Program-made: the position numbers and the translations under genes | Part shown: one piece after another, positions 26,969-58,184 of the stretch | Layout of the letters: each line of letters opens with the position of its first letter | Numbering within the stretch: position 1 is the first letter of the stretch | Notes under the pieces: model-generated | The model's input: the letters and a program-made list of their open reading frames with translations, nothing else | Database searches by the model: none | What the model was told of the DNA's origin: nothing | NCBI GenBank assembly: GCA_003991915.1 | Contig: RQTK01000336.1 | Coordinates: 98,334 to 162,333 of the forward strand | Reading direction: 5' to 3' | Source: Elysia chlorotica | Taxonomy: Eukaryota; Mollusca; Gastropoda; Plakobranchidae | DNA length: 64,000 nucleotides

Positions 26969-28824
26969 CTATTCTAATTACTCCTGTTTTAATTGGTCAA
27001 TTTTGTGGCTAATCAGTGATAAAAAAAAATAGTTCAGTTCAGTGCTTGCCAATCTTTGATTGCACTTTTTAGTAATTGGTGAGTTTTTAAACAGACTAGG
27101 CCTACTTCAGCTTTCATTAGAAAATGATTCATGTGAGTCAAAATAGATATTGTTTCTTTTATTTGGCAGGGGCTTTACTTAAACAAAATGTTGGTAGTAA
27201 GAATAAGATAACAGTGACTACTTTTACACAGTGCGATATGTGGTTGAAAGGTGTTGCAATCTCATTTGTATTGAATATTTTGAATGATTGTAAGTTTTGG
27301 AATGATTATATTGTTAATGGCTGGTTATTATTCCTGGTATCAAATAAACATGTTAAAGGTGTCTTATTGTTTTCGTTCATTTTTCATTCCCTCTATAGAC
27401 AAGTGTAGTCTCTAAACTAATAAGCTTGAACTGAAGCAGCTAAATATGGAGAGCATCGTACACTAATGTAAACAGTGGGGGGTTTTACCTCTTGTCATGA
27501 TTAAAGCTCTGCAGTGGTTGAAATCTCAAAGAAGAAAAAGAGGAATTTTATTGTTTAGAAGAAAACCACTAATTTTTTTTAATGGATCAGCCAAGTTGAT
27601 GGGATCAGTTTGTCATATTTATGTATTATATATCTTTGAAATAAATACCGAATTATTATGGTGTAAATAAATGATCAGTGGCTGTAGTCATTAATTTCTA
27701 AATGATATAAATAAAAACAAATAAAGTTGCGAGAATCTACATCAGTCATGCTGGTTCTGCCTTTACTTTATTGGTGTTAATATTGCTTATGTGTATAAAT
27801 CATTTGAGGGAAATGAACGCAAATTGCAACAGGCTTTCATTTATATGGTACACCAGTATTTATCCTTTAGATTTCAGACACTTATGAAGAAATGTTTTTT
27901 TATCTGAAAAATGAGATTTTTGATACCCAGTAATTTTTCTTTGTTGAGCACACGCTCAAAATGTATACATGTATCATTATCAGCGACTTGTGCCCGACTT
28001 GTGTGTCTTCATATGCAAAGCAAAGCAGCACAATGGTGTCAAACTGATACAACTGTATTAATAATCCTTTTGATTTATAAAAATATCAGGAATACCACTA
28101 ACTGTAATTAAGCATGTCAGTTGAGACACCTATGTAGTCGGATCAGATTCCTTATAAAAAAGCTGTGATTCACTTTACTAAAAAGGAGTATTGTGACAGA
28201 AAAGAGACAAAATTGGTGGTGCTACAATCCATGTTACCGTTCACCGCCTCCCTAATACTAATAATCAACCAATGACACAAACACCAACTTTTTAAAGTGG
28301 CTACTCATAATTAAAACAATGCCGTTGTCCACCAAGGTTCCTTATTAAAGATGCACCATGATTCTTGAGGTCAACTGACTAGTTACTAATACATCACATA
28401 AGACATTGATTTGATAATTTTTTACCTTCTGGTATCCTTACAAAATCAAAAAAGCACAGATACCATTCATTAAAATTCACAGATTGATTTACTGTTCACG
28501 TAATAGTGTAAGCACACAGAAACTTATCTGAAGAACAAAAGTAAAAAAAACATGCCTGATACAATGACAACTCATCATACGAATAAAACATCATGAACAA
28601 ATTGTTCAGACCAACACAAGTTAGTAATTTATTGATTTTTCCCATACCAACTTTCTGTTAGAAATCCTTAGTATCAAAATCAACTTCCACAAAACAAGAA
28701 AATATAAATTATGTTCTATTTCAGTATGGATAAAAACAATTTTCAACTACAAGTCATTCTAACAGGCGTTTTCTGTAATCTCACAGATTTTCTCAGCAGG
28801 GTTACTGGTCTATCTACTTTGTTT

Positions 28825-29200
28825 AAACTGTTTGTATTGCCGGGGCTGCATAGTGAACTTACCCAGTATGTGGGTTCATGATAGGGCATCAGCTGAGATC
28901 CAATCACTATGCAGACGGGTTCTTCTATGTCTCTTTACTTTTCTTGTTAGTCCTCAGCACACACTGAGGTTTATAAAGGACGTTAATGTATATAATAAAA
29001 TTTATAATCCCACACACCGACCGTTAATCTTCTCCATCTTCGCTTTTAACCAACCTTTTTGTGCTTTTACAACTCATGAGAGATATTTTTTGTTTTTAGA
29101 GCAAGTTAGTACAGTAACAGCTCTATTGTATATTCTGTACATGTATTAGAGAGATAAAGAGTGACTATTGCAACTAAAAAAATGTACTCACTCACTCAAC
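28825..29200 (+). mobile_element. LINE 3'-end fragment, (ACTC)n tail
   Basis: From about 28945 it matches the 3' UTR of the LINE at 9950-11725: AGTCCTCAGCACACACTGAG, AGGACGTTAATGT, CCAACCTTTTTGTGCTTTTA, ending in the ACTCACTCACTC tail at 29187. The text before 28945 is also probably this element, but too decayed to show. Confidence 0.7.
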
Positions 29201-29650
29201 AGCATTCTCCACTGCTGCAGAAGCAGTTTTCTGGTAAATGTAGGGATTGAACTTTTTTTTTTTCTTTGCATTAGGAGAAACACAGTCGGTATTGGGGGCA
29301 GCAGTGGGTGGAGCTACCACTACAAGATCTGGGAGAACCATGGTAGTGCTAGTACTCGTCTCCTGGAGCAACTTTTGCAACTCACAGCAGGACATACCGA
29401 TTTTTTTTGGACCATCTATGGACTGAATGGCGGTAAAGGGGACCAGCATTGACTTGTTTATTTCCTTGACGATACTTAATTATGAGGTTGAACAAAGTCG
29501 ATCCAGCATCACATCTGTGTTCGCTGTCTTCCAATTTCTCCATCTGCAAGTGTCTAAGAGGGTTGTCATCAGACAAGTTGCACTTCAAACCCTACAAATA
29601 TCCTCAAAACTAGTCAGCTTCATCCCACTTTACACCAAGAAGTTCTAGCT
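29190..29650 (-). other. Unclassified minus-strand open stretch
   Basis: On the minus strand, two overlapping frames (29588-29382 and 29449-29192) give serine/threonine-rich and lysine-rich text without a known domain. The region has higher G+C than its flanks and starts exactly where the LINE tail ends. It could be part of an older mobile element. I do not claim it is a gene. Confidence 0.25.
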
Positions 29651-30059
29651 TGAATGAGCTGTAATGGTTTGTTTCTTTCGTTGGGGAGGGGTCCTGGGCT
29701 GGCTCTACATCCCACCCCCTCTCCCAGCATGATTGTGGATGAGTATACTCGTGTCTATCTCAAGATGGAAGGTCAGAGATGATTCAGCGTGGCCGAACAC
29801 ACGAGATGTTATTACCATGCTCATTGATTTTTCACCCTTCTAGGTCTTTTTTTTTATTTTATTGAATTGATAAGTCTCTGATGCAGATCATTTTGTTTAA
29901 AGTTGTATTTGTATCTTTTTTTTTTTTTTCAAATCAACTTCCCAAGTGAAAATTGAAACAGTACAAAAAAAAAAAAAAAAACTCTTGTAGTGTTTAAACA
30001 AACTTTATTCAACTTAATCTTATTTAATATCTTATCTTGCATATTTTTAATTTTAAACT

Positions 30060-30138
30060 ACTCAATCTCTCTTTCTCTCTATCTATCTCTGTCTCTCGCT
30101 CTTTTCTTTTCTTTCTCACCTTCTATCTAACTCTCTTG

Positions 30139-30168
<30 letters not shown>
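30060..30168. repeat. CT-rich microsatellite
   Basis: CT/CTAT text with an uninterrupted CT core at about 30137-30167. Confidence 0.9.
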
Positions 30169-30171
<3 letters not shown>

Positions 30172-30870
30172 TTATTTATGAAACCTCAACTATTTATCTG
30201 TCTCTGGATCTACCGATTCATCTATCTATAAGTCTGAGTGTTCTTCTGTTGTTATTTTTTAAGAATCTTTAATTCTTTATTGTCTCTTTCACTAACACAA
30301 ACAGATTCCATGCATATGAAAACTATTGACATAAAAATGAAATCAAAAGCAACATAGTAAAATCAGACATTTAATGAAAGTTAATTGGATTCTCTAGAAA
30401 ATCTGGTTTCTCATGGGTTTCTCAAACCTGGTTTTTCATGAGTTTGAACATTGTGTGGTCTTATGATGAAAGGCACTTTACAATATATAGCCATATATCA
30501 AAATGCTGAAGATGTAGGTATTTAATCACAAGCCTATGAATAAATTTCATGAATATTGGTTACTAATAATGTATCTTAGAATCGATGTCCATAATGGAAC
30601 CTGGCCTATGTTTTAATATTATAATCCGCAGAAATGTTGGCAGTGTTTTCTTTTGCCTATATTCCTAAGAGCAAAAATTGTCAGTGAAACATGTATTAAT
30701 AAACAAATTTAAGATAAGCTCAAGTATATTTTGTGTAATCTGTTGTTGTTCTGTTGTTATTTTGTAATCATAAACAATTTCAGGTGAATAAAAAATTAGC
30801 ATTTTGATAGGTTTTCATTGTAATAAAAATAACTCAAGGTGTACACTGTGATTAATTAAGGTTAGACTTT

Positions 30871-37045
<6,175 letters not shown>

Positions 37046-37114
37046 GTTGAATGAAAAGGATAGAAGGAACTATTCTCCCCCATCAAAGTATGAATTAAAA
37101 CGAAGGTCGCCTAG

Positions 37115-37737
37115 ATATAGCAACACATATATGTATTATTATTTGGCTAGGTAATTTCCCACTGAATAGTGGATTATCACATAACTATGTGGAAAAAACA
37201 ATTATCACTAATCAAAGATCAGGATCTAGAAGAAATATACCTTCCACATTTCCAGATTGTTGAATACCTATTTTTAACTAAATCCCAAACCTGAAAATCC
37301 AAAGGAATTCAGCTGGTCTGAAAACTACTAGATCTAGATTTTTTTTAATTTGATAGGCTGGGAACTCTAAATACACTTCTGACACCAGTGTTGTGTTCAG
37401 GTGCCGAGAGCAGTAGAAATAGCAGCAGAAGTAGTTAGACAAAGAGAAGGTCTAGATCTTTGCTCTGTCAGCAGCCAAGGCAATCCCGTATCCCAAGTAG
37501 ATTTTATCCACTCAAGATGAAAGACACTCCAAGACTGACTAAATCTACAGCCCCTAAAACAGCTCACACCACACATCTCTAGGCTAAGGCCTCTAGGCAA
37601 GCCTAGCACAACTCACTAACATCACACTTCTCTAGGCTCAGGCATCTAGGCAACCCTAACACAACTCACAACATACTCATACACACTTTCACCACAATAT
37701 TATAGCAACATATATGTATTATTATTTGGCTAGGTAA
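37115..37737. repeat. Direct-repeat pair in the divergent promoter interval
   Basis: ATGTATTATTATTTGGCTAG with matching flanks occurs at 37115-37154 and 37697-37737, identical apart from a CA indel and an end mismatch. About 540 bp lie between the copies. The arrangement could be an old insertion with duplicated target, or an internal tandem duplication. Confidence 0.8.
37562..37675. repeat. 58-bp tandem repeat x2
   Basis: Two diverged units contain TCTCTAGGCT, CTAGGCAA and ACACAACTCAC in the same order. Confidence 0.75.
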
Positions 37738-38233
37738 ATGATTTGGGTACAAGTTTCAGAGTCTGCTTAGCAATGGTAAACATAGTGACTGCTAATCCAA
37801 ATATTTTTTCCGTATGAGAAACGTAACCCAGCACACAATTTTCAAATCAATCTTGGACTATTACCAAATATTTTATTCACATTCGACTTAGAAAAACAAC
37901 TAATTATTTAGTTTTATTGCGTATTATAATATAGAGATTTTTTTTAGATTTTCTAGTGAAGAAAACAAAATAACACTGACCGTCAAAACTGAGCGGGCAC
38001 GTAGAGTTTTTAGGTAAATTACAGAATATTTATACGGATTAGCTTCACCGGATATCCTAGGCTCTTCAAAGTGTAATGTCATACTGTTTACAGTTTCAAT
38101 TCATTGTTTCATAGCTGAAATAGAATCTAGAATCTAGCAACAAACAGCTTCATAACATCAGAACACCTCGATCTATCTTTATCTGAAATACAACTTTATT
38201 TCTTCAATACCTTTCGCTTTACACATTTTAACC

Positions 38234-51939
<13,706 letters not shown>

Positions 51940-52545
51940 GTATGGTTAAATATGTTATTTCTTCAGTACAATGTCCATACTGGGTGTGATTACAGATTTG
52001 AAAGAAAGAATAATGTAGAACATGATGAGGTGTAGAAATAACAAAGGTTAAAATGAAAGGAATTTTAACATCCTTTTTCTATCATGGTCAGCAAAAAATC
52101 ACAGGTGCAATATGTTGAGATATACAGTCTCAAAGTATGTCTTGTAACTGATTATTTATTTTAACAAATCTGTTCAATAATCATTAATGTTGGTGGAAAT
52201 TATGGTTTAGAAAAAAAATTTATAATTTATTAATTTATCTTGATTTGCTTTACAGAGAGATGATTATAGGTGCAGATAACTAACTGTATTTATACCTAGC
52301 TGTGATCCTCCAGGTTGAATCCGGGAAAATGAAGAGTTGACTCTGAGCATGTCATATTGTCAATCGCATGGCACCTGGTCTTGGGAGTGTAACAGATTCT
52401 TTTTTTTTACTTTACCAAAAAAGGCTGTGTTCGTGGTTAATTTTTGTTTGCTGGCTCAAGTCAAACTTTAACAACATAAACTTCTTTTTGAAACAAAAAT
52501 CATTGAGAACATTTAGAATCTACATCTACAAAAATAATGTTCCAT

Positions 52546-52827
52546 AGTTTTGATCTCTTGCCACTCTGTCCCTCTACTTATCTCTGTCTTTCTGTCCCTC
52601 TCTTTCTATTTCTCCATCTCTCTCCCTCTTTAAATTTACACCTTGCATTGTTGAGATCGAGGACTCAAATCCATTCTGTTCTTCATGTGTTAATTTTCTC
52701 TTGTTCTCTCCCCTTCCTCTCCTTTCTCTCTCTTTAGTTCCTTATCATTTACATGAACAAAACAACTGTTAGCATCCGTGACCATTTAATCTCTTGTTCT
52801 CTTTCTCATTCCATCCTCCCCCCCCCC

Positions 52828-52888
<61 letters not shown>
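52546..52888. repeat. CT-rich region with (CT)n core
   Basis: Degenerate CT text ending in an uninterrupted CT core at 52829-52888. Confidence 0.9.
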
Positions 52889-52892
<4 letters not shown>

Positions 52893-53028
52893 TTTCATGT
52901 TAAATGGAGAAAGATGTATACATTAATTTGTCACCCATCCACAGTTTCTCTCTTCTGTCACTGTCTTGTGTGAGTTAGCAGCCCTTTTGATGTGGACTTT
53001 ACGTTGTAGCCACTCTGCTGACGATGCT

Positions 53029-53935
53029 GTGCATTATAGTAATGTTCGTGTGTGTGTACACTGATACATGGTGCATTATAGTAATGTTCGTGTGTGTGTA
53101 CACTGATACATGGTGCATTATAGTAATGTTCGTGTGTGTGTACACTGATACATGGTGCATTATAGTAATGTGCGTGTATGTGTACACTGATACATGGTGC
53201 ATTATAGTAATGTATGTGTGTGTGTACACTGATACATGGTGCATTATAGTAATGTGCGTGTATGTGTACACTGATACATGGTCCATTACAGTAATGTGCG
53301 TGTATGTGTACAGTGATACATGGTGCATTATAGTAATGTCCGTGTGTGTACACTGATACATGGTACATTATAGTAATGTGCGTGTATGTGTACACTGATA
53401 CATGGTACATTATAGTAATGTCCGTGTATGTGTACACTGATACATGGTACATTATAGTAATGTGCGTGTATGTGTACAGTGATACATGGTGCATTATAGT
53501 TAAGTCCGTGTGTGTGTGTGTACACTGATACATGGTACATTATAGTAATGTTCGTGTGTGTGTACAGTGATACATGGTGCATTATAGTAATGTTCGTGTG
53601 TGTGAGTGTGTGTGTGTGTGTGTACACTGATAGATGGTGCATTATAGTAATGTTCATGTGTGTGTACACTGATACATGGGTACATTATAGTAAAGTCCGT
53701 GTGTGTGTACACTGATACATGGTGCATTATAGTAATGTTCGTGTGTGTGTACACTGATACATGGTGCATTATAGTAATGTGCGTGTATGTGTACACTGAT
53801 ACATGGTGCATTATAGTAATGTATGTGTGTGTGTACACTGATACATGGTACATTATAGTAATGTCGTGTGTGTGTACACTGATACATGGTGCATTATGGT
53901 AATGTATGTGTATGTGTACACTGATACATCGCGTA
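53029..53935. repeat. 42-bp minisatellite, about 21 units
   Basis: The unit is GCATTATAGTAATGTTCGTG followed by TGTGTGTACACTGATACATG and GT. Most units are 42 bp, some shorter or longer through GT-run changes. Three main variants occur after TAATG: TTCGTGTG, GCGTGTATG and TATGTGTG. The order TTC-GCG-TAT at about 53120-53230 recurs at about 53725-53840, suggesting block duplication. Because 42 is divisible by 3, long open frames appear on both strands; they are an effect of the repeat. Confidence 0.95.
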
Positions 53936-54500
53936 CAATAATACATAGGGTCTATAGCATGTGTGCAATGAATAAGAATGATACACAAGGGCCTGTAGTT
54001 ATGTACGTGTTTACTGATTTCCAGGACATATTGTATAGTTCGTGTAATCTTATAATAGAGCCTTTCGAACTGTATAGTATACACTGATACACAGGGTCAA
54101 TAGTACTTTATGTGTATCTATAGTGATATATAGGGTCTATAGCACTGATACACAATAGTACTGATACTAAGAGCCTATAGTGCTGTAGGTGTACACTAAT
54201 ACATAGGGCCTATAGTACTTTATGTGTACAGTGATACATAAATTACGGCCTTTAGCCAAGTATGTATACACTGATAAAAATAGGGCCTACAGTATTGTAT
54301 GTTACACTGATGAAATAGTAGCTATGGTGCTAATGTTGTATGTGGCCTTTAGTACTAAGCGTATACGCTGATACATAGGGCCTTTAGTCCTGTGTGTGTA
54401 CACGTTTTACACAGGGCATTTTAAGTCCTATATGTGTACACTTTTACATATGGCCTATTGTAGTAATGTATGCTTAAACTGTTACGTATGACCTGTTGCA
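53936..54500. repeat. Decayed margin of the minisatellite
   Basis: Units such as ACACTGATACATAGGGCCTA and TAGTACTTTATGTGTAC continue with growing divergence and variable spacing, so this is an old edge of the same array. Confidence 0.7.
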
Positions 54501-54506
54501 CCACTA

Positions 54507-54696
54507 TTAATTACCATCAGCAATGTAAGTGTGAGTACTGCTATATAATTACCATCAGCAATGTAAGTGTGAGTACTGCTATATAATTACCATCAGCAAT
54601 GTAAGTGTGAGTACTGCTATATAATTACCATCAGCAATGTAAGTGTGAGTACTGCTATATAATTACCATCAGCAATGTAAGTGTGAGTACTGCTAT
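54507..54696. repeat. 38-bp tandem repeat, exactly 5 units
   Basis: The unit AATTACCATCAGCAATGTAA followed by GTGTGAGTACTGCTATAT is repeated five times with essentially no divergence, immediately after the decayed minisatellite. Near-identity implies recent expansion. Confidence 0.95.
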
Positions 54697-54699
54697 TCT

Positions 54700-55110
54700 C
54701 GTTATTCTCTGACTGCATTGCAAATTTTATACGTACTCACAACGACGAAAACGAGCGGGCTTATTGTCCTTAGACAATGGGTTTTAACGCTCCATGCTTC
54801 CAGGAGTCCAGGATTGAGCAATGGTTGGAAACCATTCCCGTACATTCCCGTGTACATTCCCGTACCTGTCGTTTTCGTTTCGCTATGGCCTCGAGTACAC
54901 TGTGTTCTCGGTCCAAGGACAACAATGGTCAGCGCTGGTGGAAATGTATGCGCGGCATTTTGCCAGTCCCACTGTGTCAGCCCAGACACAGTGCCTTTCT
55001 ACGTGTGTTACAATTTATTCAGCAAGCTGCTGACCCCTGCTTGACCGTTCTGGCAGAGCCAAAAGCAGGGCCATAATAGTTGCCGAGGTCAGTTGGATAA
55101 TTCACCTAGA
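54700..55110. other. GC-richer unclassified segment with several open frames
   Basis: Between the 38-bp array and the SINE cluster, all three + frames and one - frame stay open for 70-108 codons. CATTCCCGTGTA-type short direct repeats are at 54834-54865, and TGTGTCAGCCCAGACACAG makes an inverted repeat at 54974. I recognise no domain. Frame openness may follow from composition. Confidence 0.3.
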
Positions 55111-55212
55111 CCGTTCTGTGCAGAACGTAGGGCTGGGTCTGCGGGCTTGATGTGCGATAACGTTAATTAGTTTCATGCACAGGGAGAACTAATTAATTTT
55201 GGGTTGGATATA

Positions 55213-55214
<2 letters not shown>

Positions 55215-55252
<38 letters not shown>

Positions 55253-55311
55253 ATAATATATATATAATAATCGTTGCCTCTCTCTCTCTCTCTCTCTCTC
55301 TCGCTCTCTCT
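55215..55311. repeat. Two (CT)n tracts before SINE
   Basis: CT runs at 55215-55244 and 55278-55311 around a TATATA stretch. The second joins directly to the SINE head. Confidence 0.95.
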
Positions 55312-55526
55312 CGGGGCGCGGTGGTCCTGGTGTAGACCGGTAGAACATCGGCTTCCAACACAAAAGGTCTGTGGTTTGCTCCCTAACGGTTTGGTGGGTG
55401 TCAGTTTAATTTGACAAACTGAGACATGAGTCATGGTACACCAGCCCTGTCCCGTGTGTGTCAGACGTCAGTCTTGGCGCCCGTCTACAATATGACATAT
55501 ATAGTGCTGATGTTGGACGGTAAACC

Positions 55527-55530
<4 letters not shown>
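55312..55530 (+). mobile_element. tRNA-headed SINE between two (CT)n tracts
   Basis: GGGGCGCGGTGGTCCTGGTG head with a small internal duplication (GTAGACCGGTAGAAC), a decayed B-box, body GAGACATGAGTCATGGTACA and tail GATGTTGGACGGTAAACCAA. It lacks the GGCAGCACATAAAATTG block present in other copies. Confidence 0.8.

Positions 55531-55567
<37 letters not shown>
55530..55567. repeat. (CT)n microsatellite after SINE tail
   Basis: Starts at the last base of the SINE tail CCAACT, as at 8168. Confidence 0.95.
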
Positions 55568-55569
<2 letters not shown>

Positions 55570-55997
55570 TCCCTCCCTCCATCCCCAGATCCTAGAATAG
55601 AAAATGATGATAAGCTTCTTCTAGCACCAGTGGCAGCATAAACCTCTGATAACATGATTACAAACAGGCCTAATAAACAAGAAGCGAGCTTGGTTACTCA
55701 TGACACTGCCCGCGTGGCCTTGACTCCGTCTTGAACCTAAAAAACACCAGGCTTAGCCATAGTCGCGTATGGCTTAGTTAGCCCACTCACCGAGGCTCGC
55801 CATGCATTTTTCCCTTCTTCGTTCTGTCGCCCCCTCTCTCTCTGTCTGCCTGTTTTTGTCATTTTCTCTTTGTGTATTTCTCCACCTCTGTGTGACACAC
55901 TCTTCTCTCATCTCTATCCCTCTCACTCTCTTTCTCAGCCCCTTTCTGTCGGCCTGTCTGTCTGTCTGTCTGATTAAATCTCTGTCTCTTTCGCTCT

Positions 55998-56002
<5 letters not shown>

Positions 56003-56055
<53 letters not shown>
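56003..56055. repeat. (CT)n microsatellite
   Basis: Uninterrupted CT core within CT/TCTG-rich text from about 55830. Confidence 0.95.
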
Positions 56056-56059
<4 letters not shown>

Positions 56060-56399
56060 ACGTATATATGCAGTGCTTCCGTGGATAAGCGTGTACTTAC
56101 TTCGGTACCTTGAGTGGTTTCTATTTTTAAAAATCCAATCACAATGTAGGCTTTTTTAAAGACTGCTCAAGCCGCAAGAAAGGAGAAGTGTGTTGAACCG
56201 TCTCAAAGTTCGGTCGCCGTTATAGCATCAATAGCCCCCTTTTCATGGCAAGAAACTAAGAGCGTTTACGAAGTCGATCTCATCCATAACTAACACAATA
56301 CATTCCGACTCACATGAACATTTTCAAGTCATTGTCACATTGTTGAAAACGCAATAAAAAAGGTAACGGAAGAGAGAGAGAAAGTAAGAGAGTTATGCT

Positions 56400-56507
56400 C
56401 ATGTTATTAGTCATAACATGTAATGTTGTACTGTTTGCCCAATGTACTGTTAATCCAGAACAAATTTCCCCTTGAGGATCAATAAAGTTTATCTTATCTT
56501 ATCTTAA
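56400..56507 (+). mobile_element. LINE 3' terminus (CR1/L2/Rex-like)
   Basis: CCCCTTGAGGATCAATAAAG leads into TTTATCTTATCTTATCTTA. A 'TTGxGGATMAATAAAGT' 3' end followed by short ATCTT units is the usual terminus of several CR1/L2/Rex-type LINEs. No coding part is visible upstream. Confidence 0.7.
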
Positions 56508-56602
56508 GAGCCATAACATGGATGATCAGTACTTGCTCTATGTTTGCATTTCCTCTTAACTGGTCTTCAGCAACCAGTTATATGTTTTGGTCTGTCTTTT
56601 GA

Positions 56603-56604
<2 letters not shown>

Positions 56605-56689
<85 letters not shown>

Positions 56690-56702
56690 CCCCTCTCTCT
56701 CT
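56605..56702. repeat. (CT)n microsatellite, about 100 bp
   Basis: Uninterrupted CT for about 70 bp, then CT with C/T interruptions. Confidence 0.97.
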
Positions 56703-56910
56703 ACCATCATTTCATTCTAGCAATGTCTTAAATATTATCACAGAATTTTGTTTAAGAAACCCGCTCAAGGTACCGGTAGTCAAAGCTCATTCGGATCCAG
56801 AAGAGACTACGCCTTTTCTAGCGGTGGTATCTTAAAACGCCTATCACTGTATCAGAGGGCAGATATTGTGCAAGTGTGGTTTTTAGTACTCCATTATACC
56901 TTCTGACTAT

Positions 56911-57410
56911 ACAAATCTTCGAATTGTTTAAGTCAAGCTTATTCCTGAACTAATGTGTAGGTGTACCTGCCAAAGCAAGCTCTTCAGTTCATACATACTT
57001 ACACTTAACTGATGTATCCCTACATTACACCTAAGCACATATATGACCATTTCCTAAAATGAGGCTAAAGTTACCATGTAGTGGCCAATATTATAACGTA
57101 TTTAGATTCGAAATTCGCCATTAAAAACCACTCTACATCTAGATCTAGTTATACGTTAATGTAGATATTGCATCAAGTTCGCATCTATGTGCATGCTCGA
57201 AACTATTCCGAATAACGTTTCCACTACGGAGCTGTTATTCGGCATATCACTTCTAGTAATCACTTCGGAAGGTTAAATTATCATTCATTAAATGGAAGAA
57301 TCAGATTAGCATTTACCAGTAAAATCATGTACATACAAGAGTAAATCATCGAATTGTTCAAGTCAAGCTTATTCATGAAGTAATGTGTAGGTGTAACTAC
57401 CGAAGCGAGT
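56911..57410. repeat. Direct-repeat pair, about 65 bp each
   Basis: AATTGTTYAAGTCAAGCTTA, TTC(C/A)TGAA and TAATGTGTAGGTGTA occur at about 56916-56980 and 57352-57410 in the same order with few changes. About 370 bp lie between. The second copy ends where a SINE tail begins. Confidence 0.8.
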
Positions 57411-57545
57411 TGAGTTGGTGTAACGTCCAACATCAGCACTAGAGGCTATATTGTGGACGGAGCCCAAGACTGACGTCTGACAATGTTATGTGCTGCCGCA
57501 CACGAGACAGGGCAGGGATGCCATGACTCCAGTCTCAGCCAGCCA
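57409..57545 (-). mobile_element. SINE, 5'-truncated
   Basis: On the minus strand: body with CCTGTCTCGTGTGCGGCAGC, ACATAACATTGTCAGACGTC, then TAGTGCTGATGTTGGACGTT and a tail ACACCAACTCAACTC. The head and first body part are missing. Confidence 0.8.
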
Positions 57546-57831
57546 GTCTGAAGCTGAAGTCTACATCTTGATAACTCGATACCATGAATGCCATGCATGC
57601 TTGCGGTTCACGGGCAGTGAGTGATTGGCAGCAAGGCTGCGATTTATGCAAACTGCGTTAAATTGAGCATCTGGGGAAGCCATGATTCATAAGCTATCTA
57701 GTGGTAGAAGTAGTACTGCCTGTACTGTTGAGGCGTTTCATTTATCTGAATTCATGACCCAGCCGCGTATACAACCTAACAATCCTAAAATTAAAAACTT
57801 GTTCGAGTTTAAAGCTTGCCGCTCAAGTGCT

Positions 57832-57834
<3 letters not shown>

Positions 57835-57881
<47 letters not shown>
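57835..57881. repeat. (GA)n microsatellite
   Basis: Uninterrupted GA run. Confidence 0.95.
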
Positions 57882-57885
<4 letters not shown>

Positions 57886-58141
57886 AACTTAGACAGACAA
57901 AAGAAATAGAGAGAAAAGGCGCTCAATAATGATAGGCGGTTTACGAAACGTTTTCAAAATTAACTTAAAATACTAGATTCTACAACTAAATATGCAGCTA
58001 CATTTATCACTAAGATCTATAAGCTGGTCTATAAGATTCCAAACAGTTGGTAAGGATCTAGGCTCTACATCTATCTAAATTTAGAAATCTAGATATAGAT
58101 ATATATACTTGTTCAAATAAATAAAAACAACAAAAACTCAC

Positions 58142-58184
58142 AAGCGACCAAGGCGATAAAGAGAAGGAACAGGCGTGCAGACAT
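58142..58184 (-). CDS. Candidate signal-peptide first exon (weak)
   Basis: On the minus strand an ATG at 58184 begins MSARLFLLFIALVA, with an n-region arginine and a strongly hydrophobic core, and then meets a consensus donor (GTGAGT at 58141-58136). A signal-peptide exon followed by an intron is a common layout for secreted molluscan proteins. No downstream exon or transcript support can be shown from the sequence, and a 14-residue match to a hydrophobic pattern can arise by chance. It would be antisense within PSMD7 intron 6. Confidence 0.25.

Larger units (their letters stand above)
26969..30870. other. Intergenic CFAP20 to coiled-coil gene (tail to tail)
   Basis: No supported host gene. 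It includes a LINE 3' fragment at 28825-29200, an unclassified minus-strand open stretch at 29190-29650, poly-T and poly-A runs, and a CT-rich tract at 30060-30168. The 3' UTRs of both flanking genes probably reach into it. Confidence 0.55.
37046..38233. promoter_or_regulatory. Divergent intergenic region: coiled-coil gene / PSMD7
   Basis: The two genes start 1.19 kb apart on opposite strands, so this interval must hold both promoters or one shared bidirectional promoter. No TATA box is evident near 38234 or 37045, as expected for housekeeping genes. A 38- to 40-bp direct repeat (37115-37154 and 37697-37737) and a two-copy 58-bp tandem repeat lie inside it. Confidence 0.6.

Noticed and set aside
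52958..54087. Open frames up to 194 codons on both strands with 14-residue repeats (YNAPCISVHTHEHY type)
   Set aside because: The minisatellite unit is 42 bp, a multiple of three, so frames stay open automatically. There is no splice or start context and both strands are open.
53029..54696. CRISPR-like array (regular repeats)
   Set aside because: The repeats are contiguous tandem units without unique spacers, in an intron-bearing animal genome.
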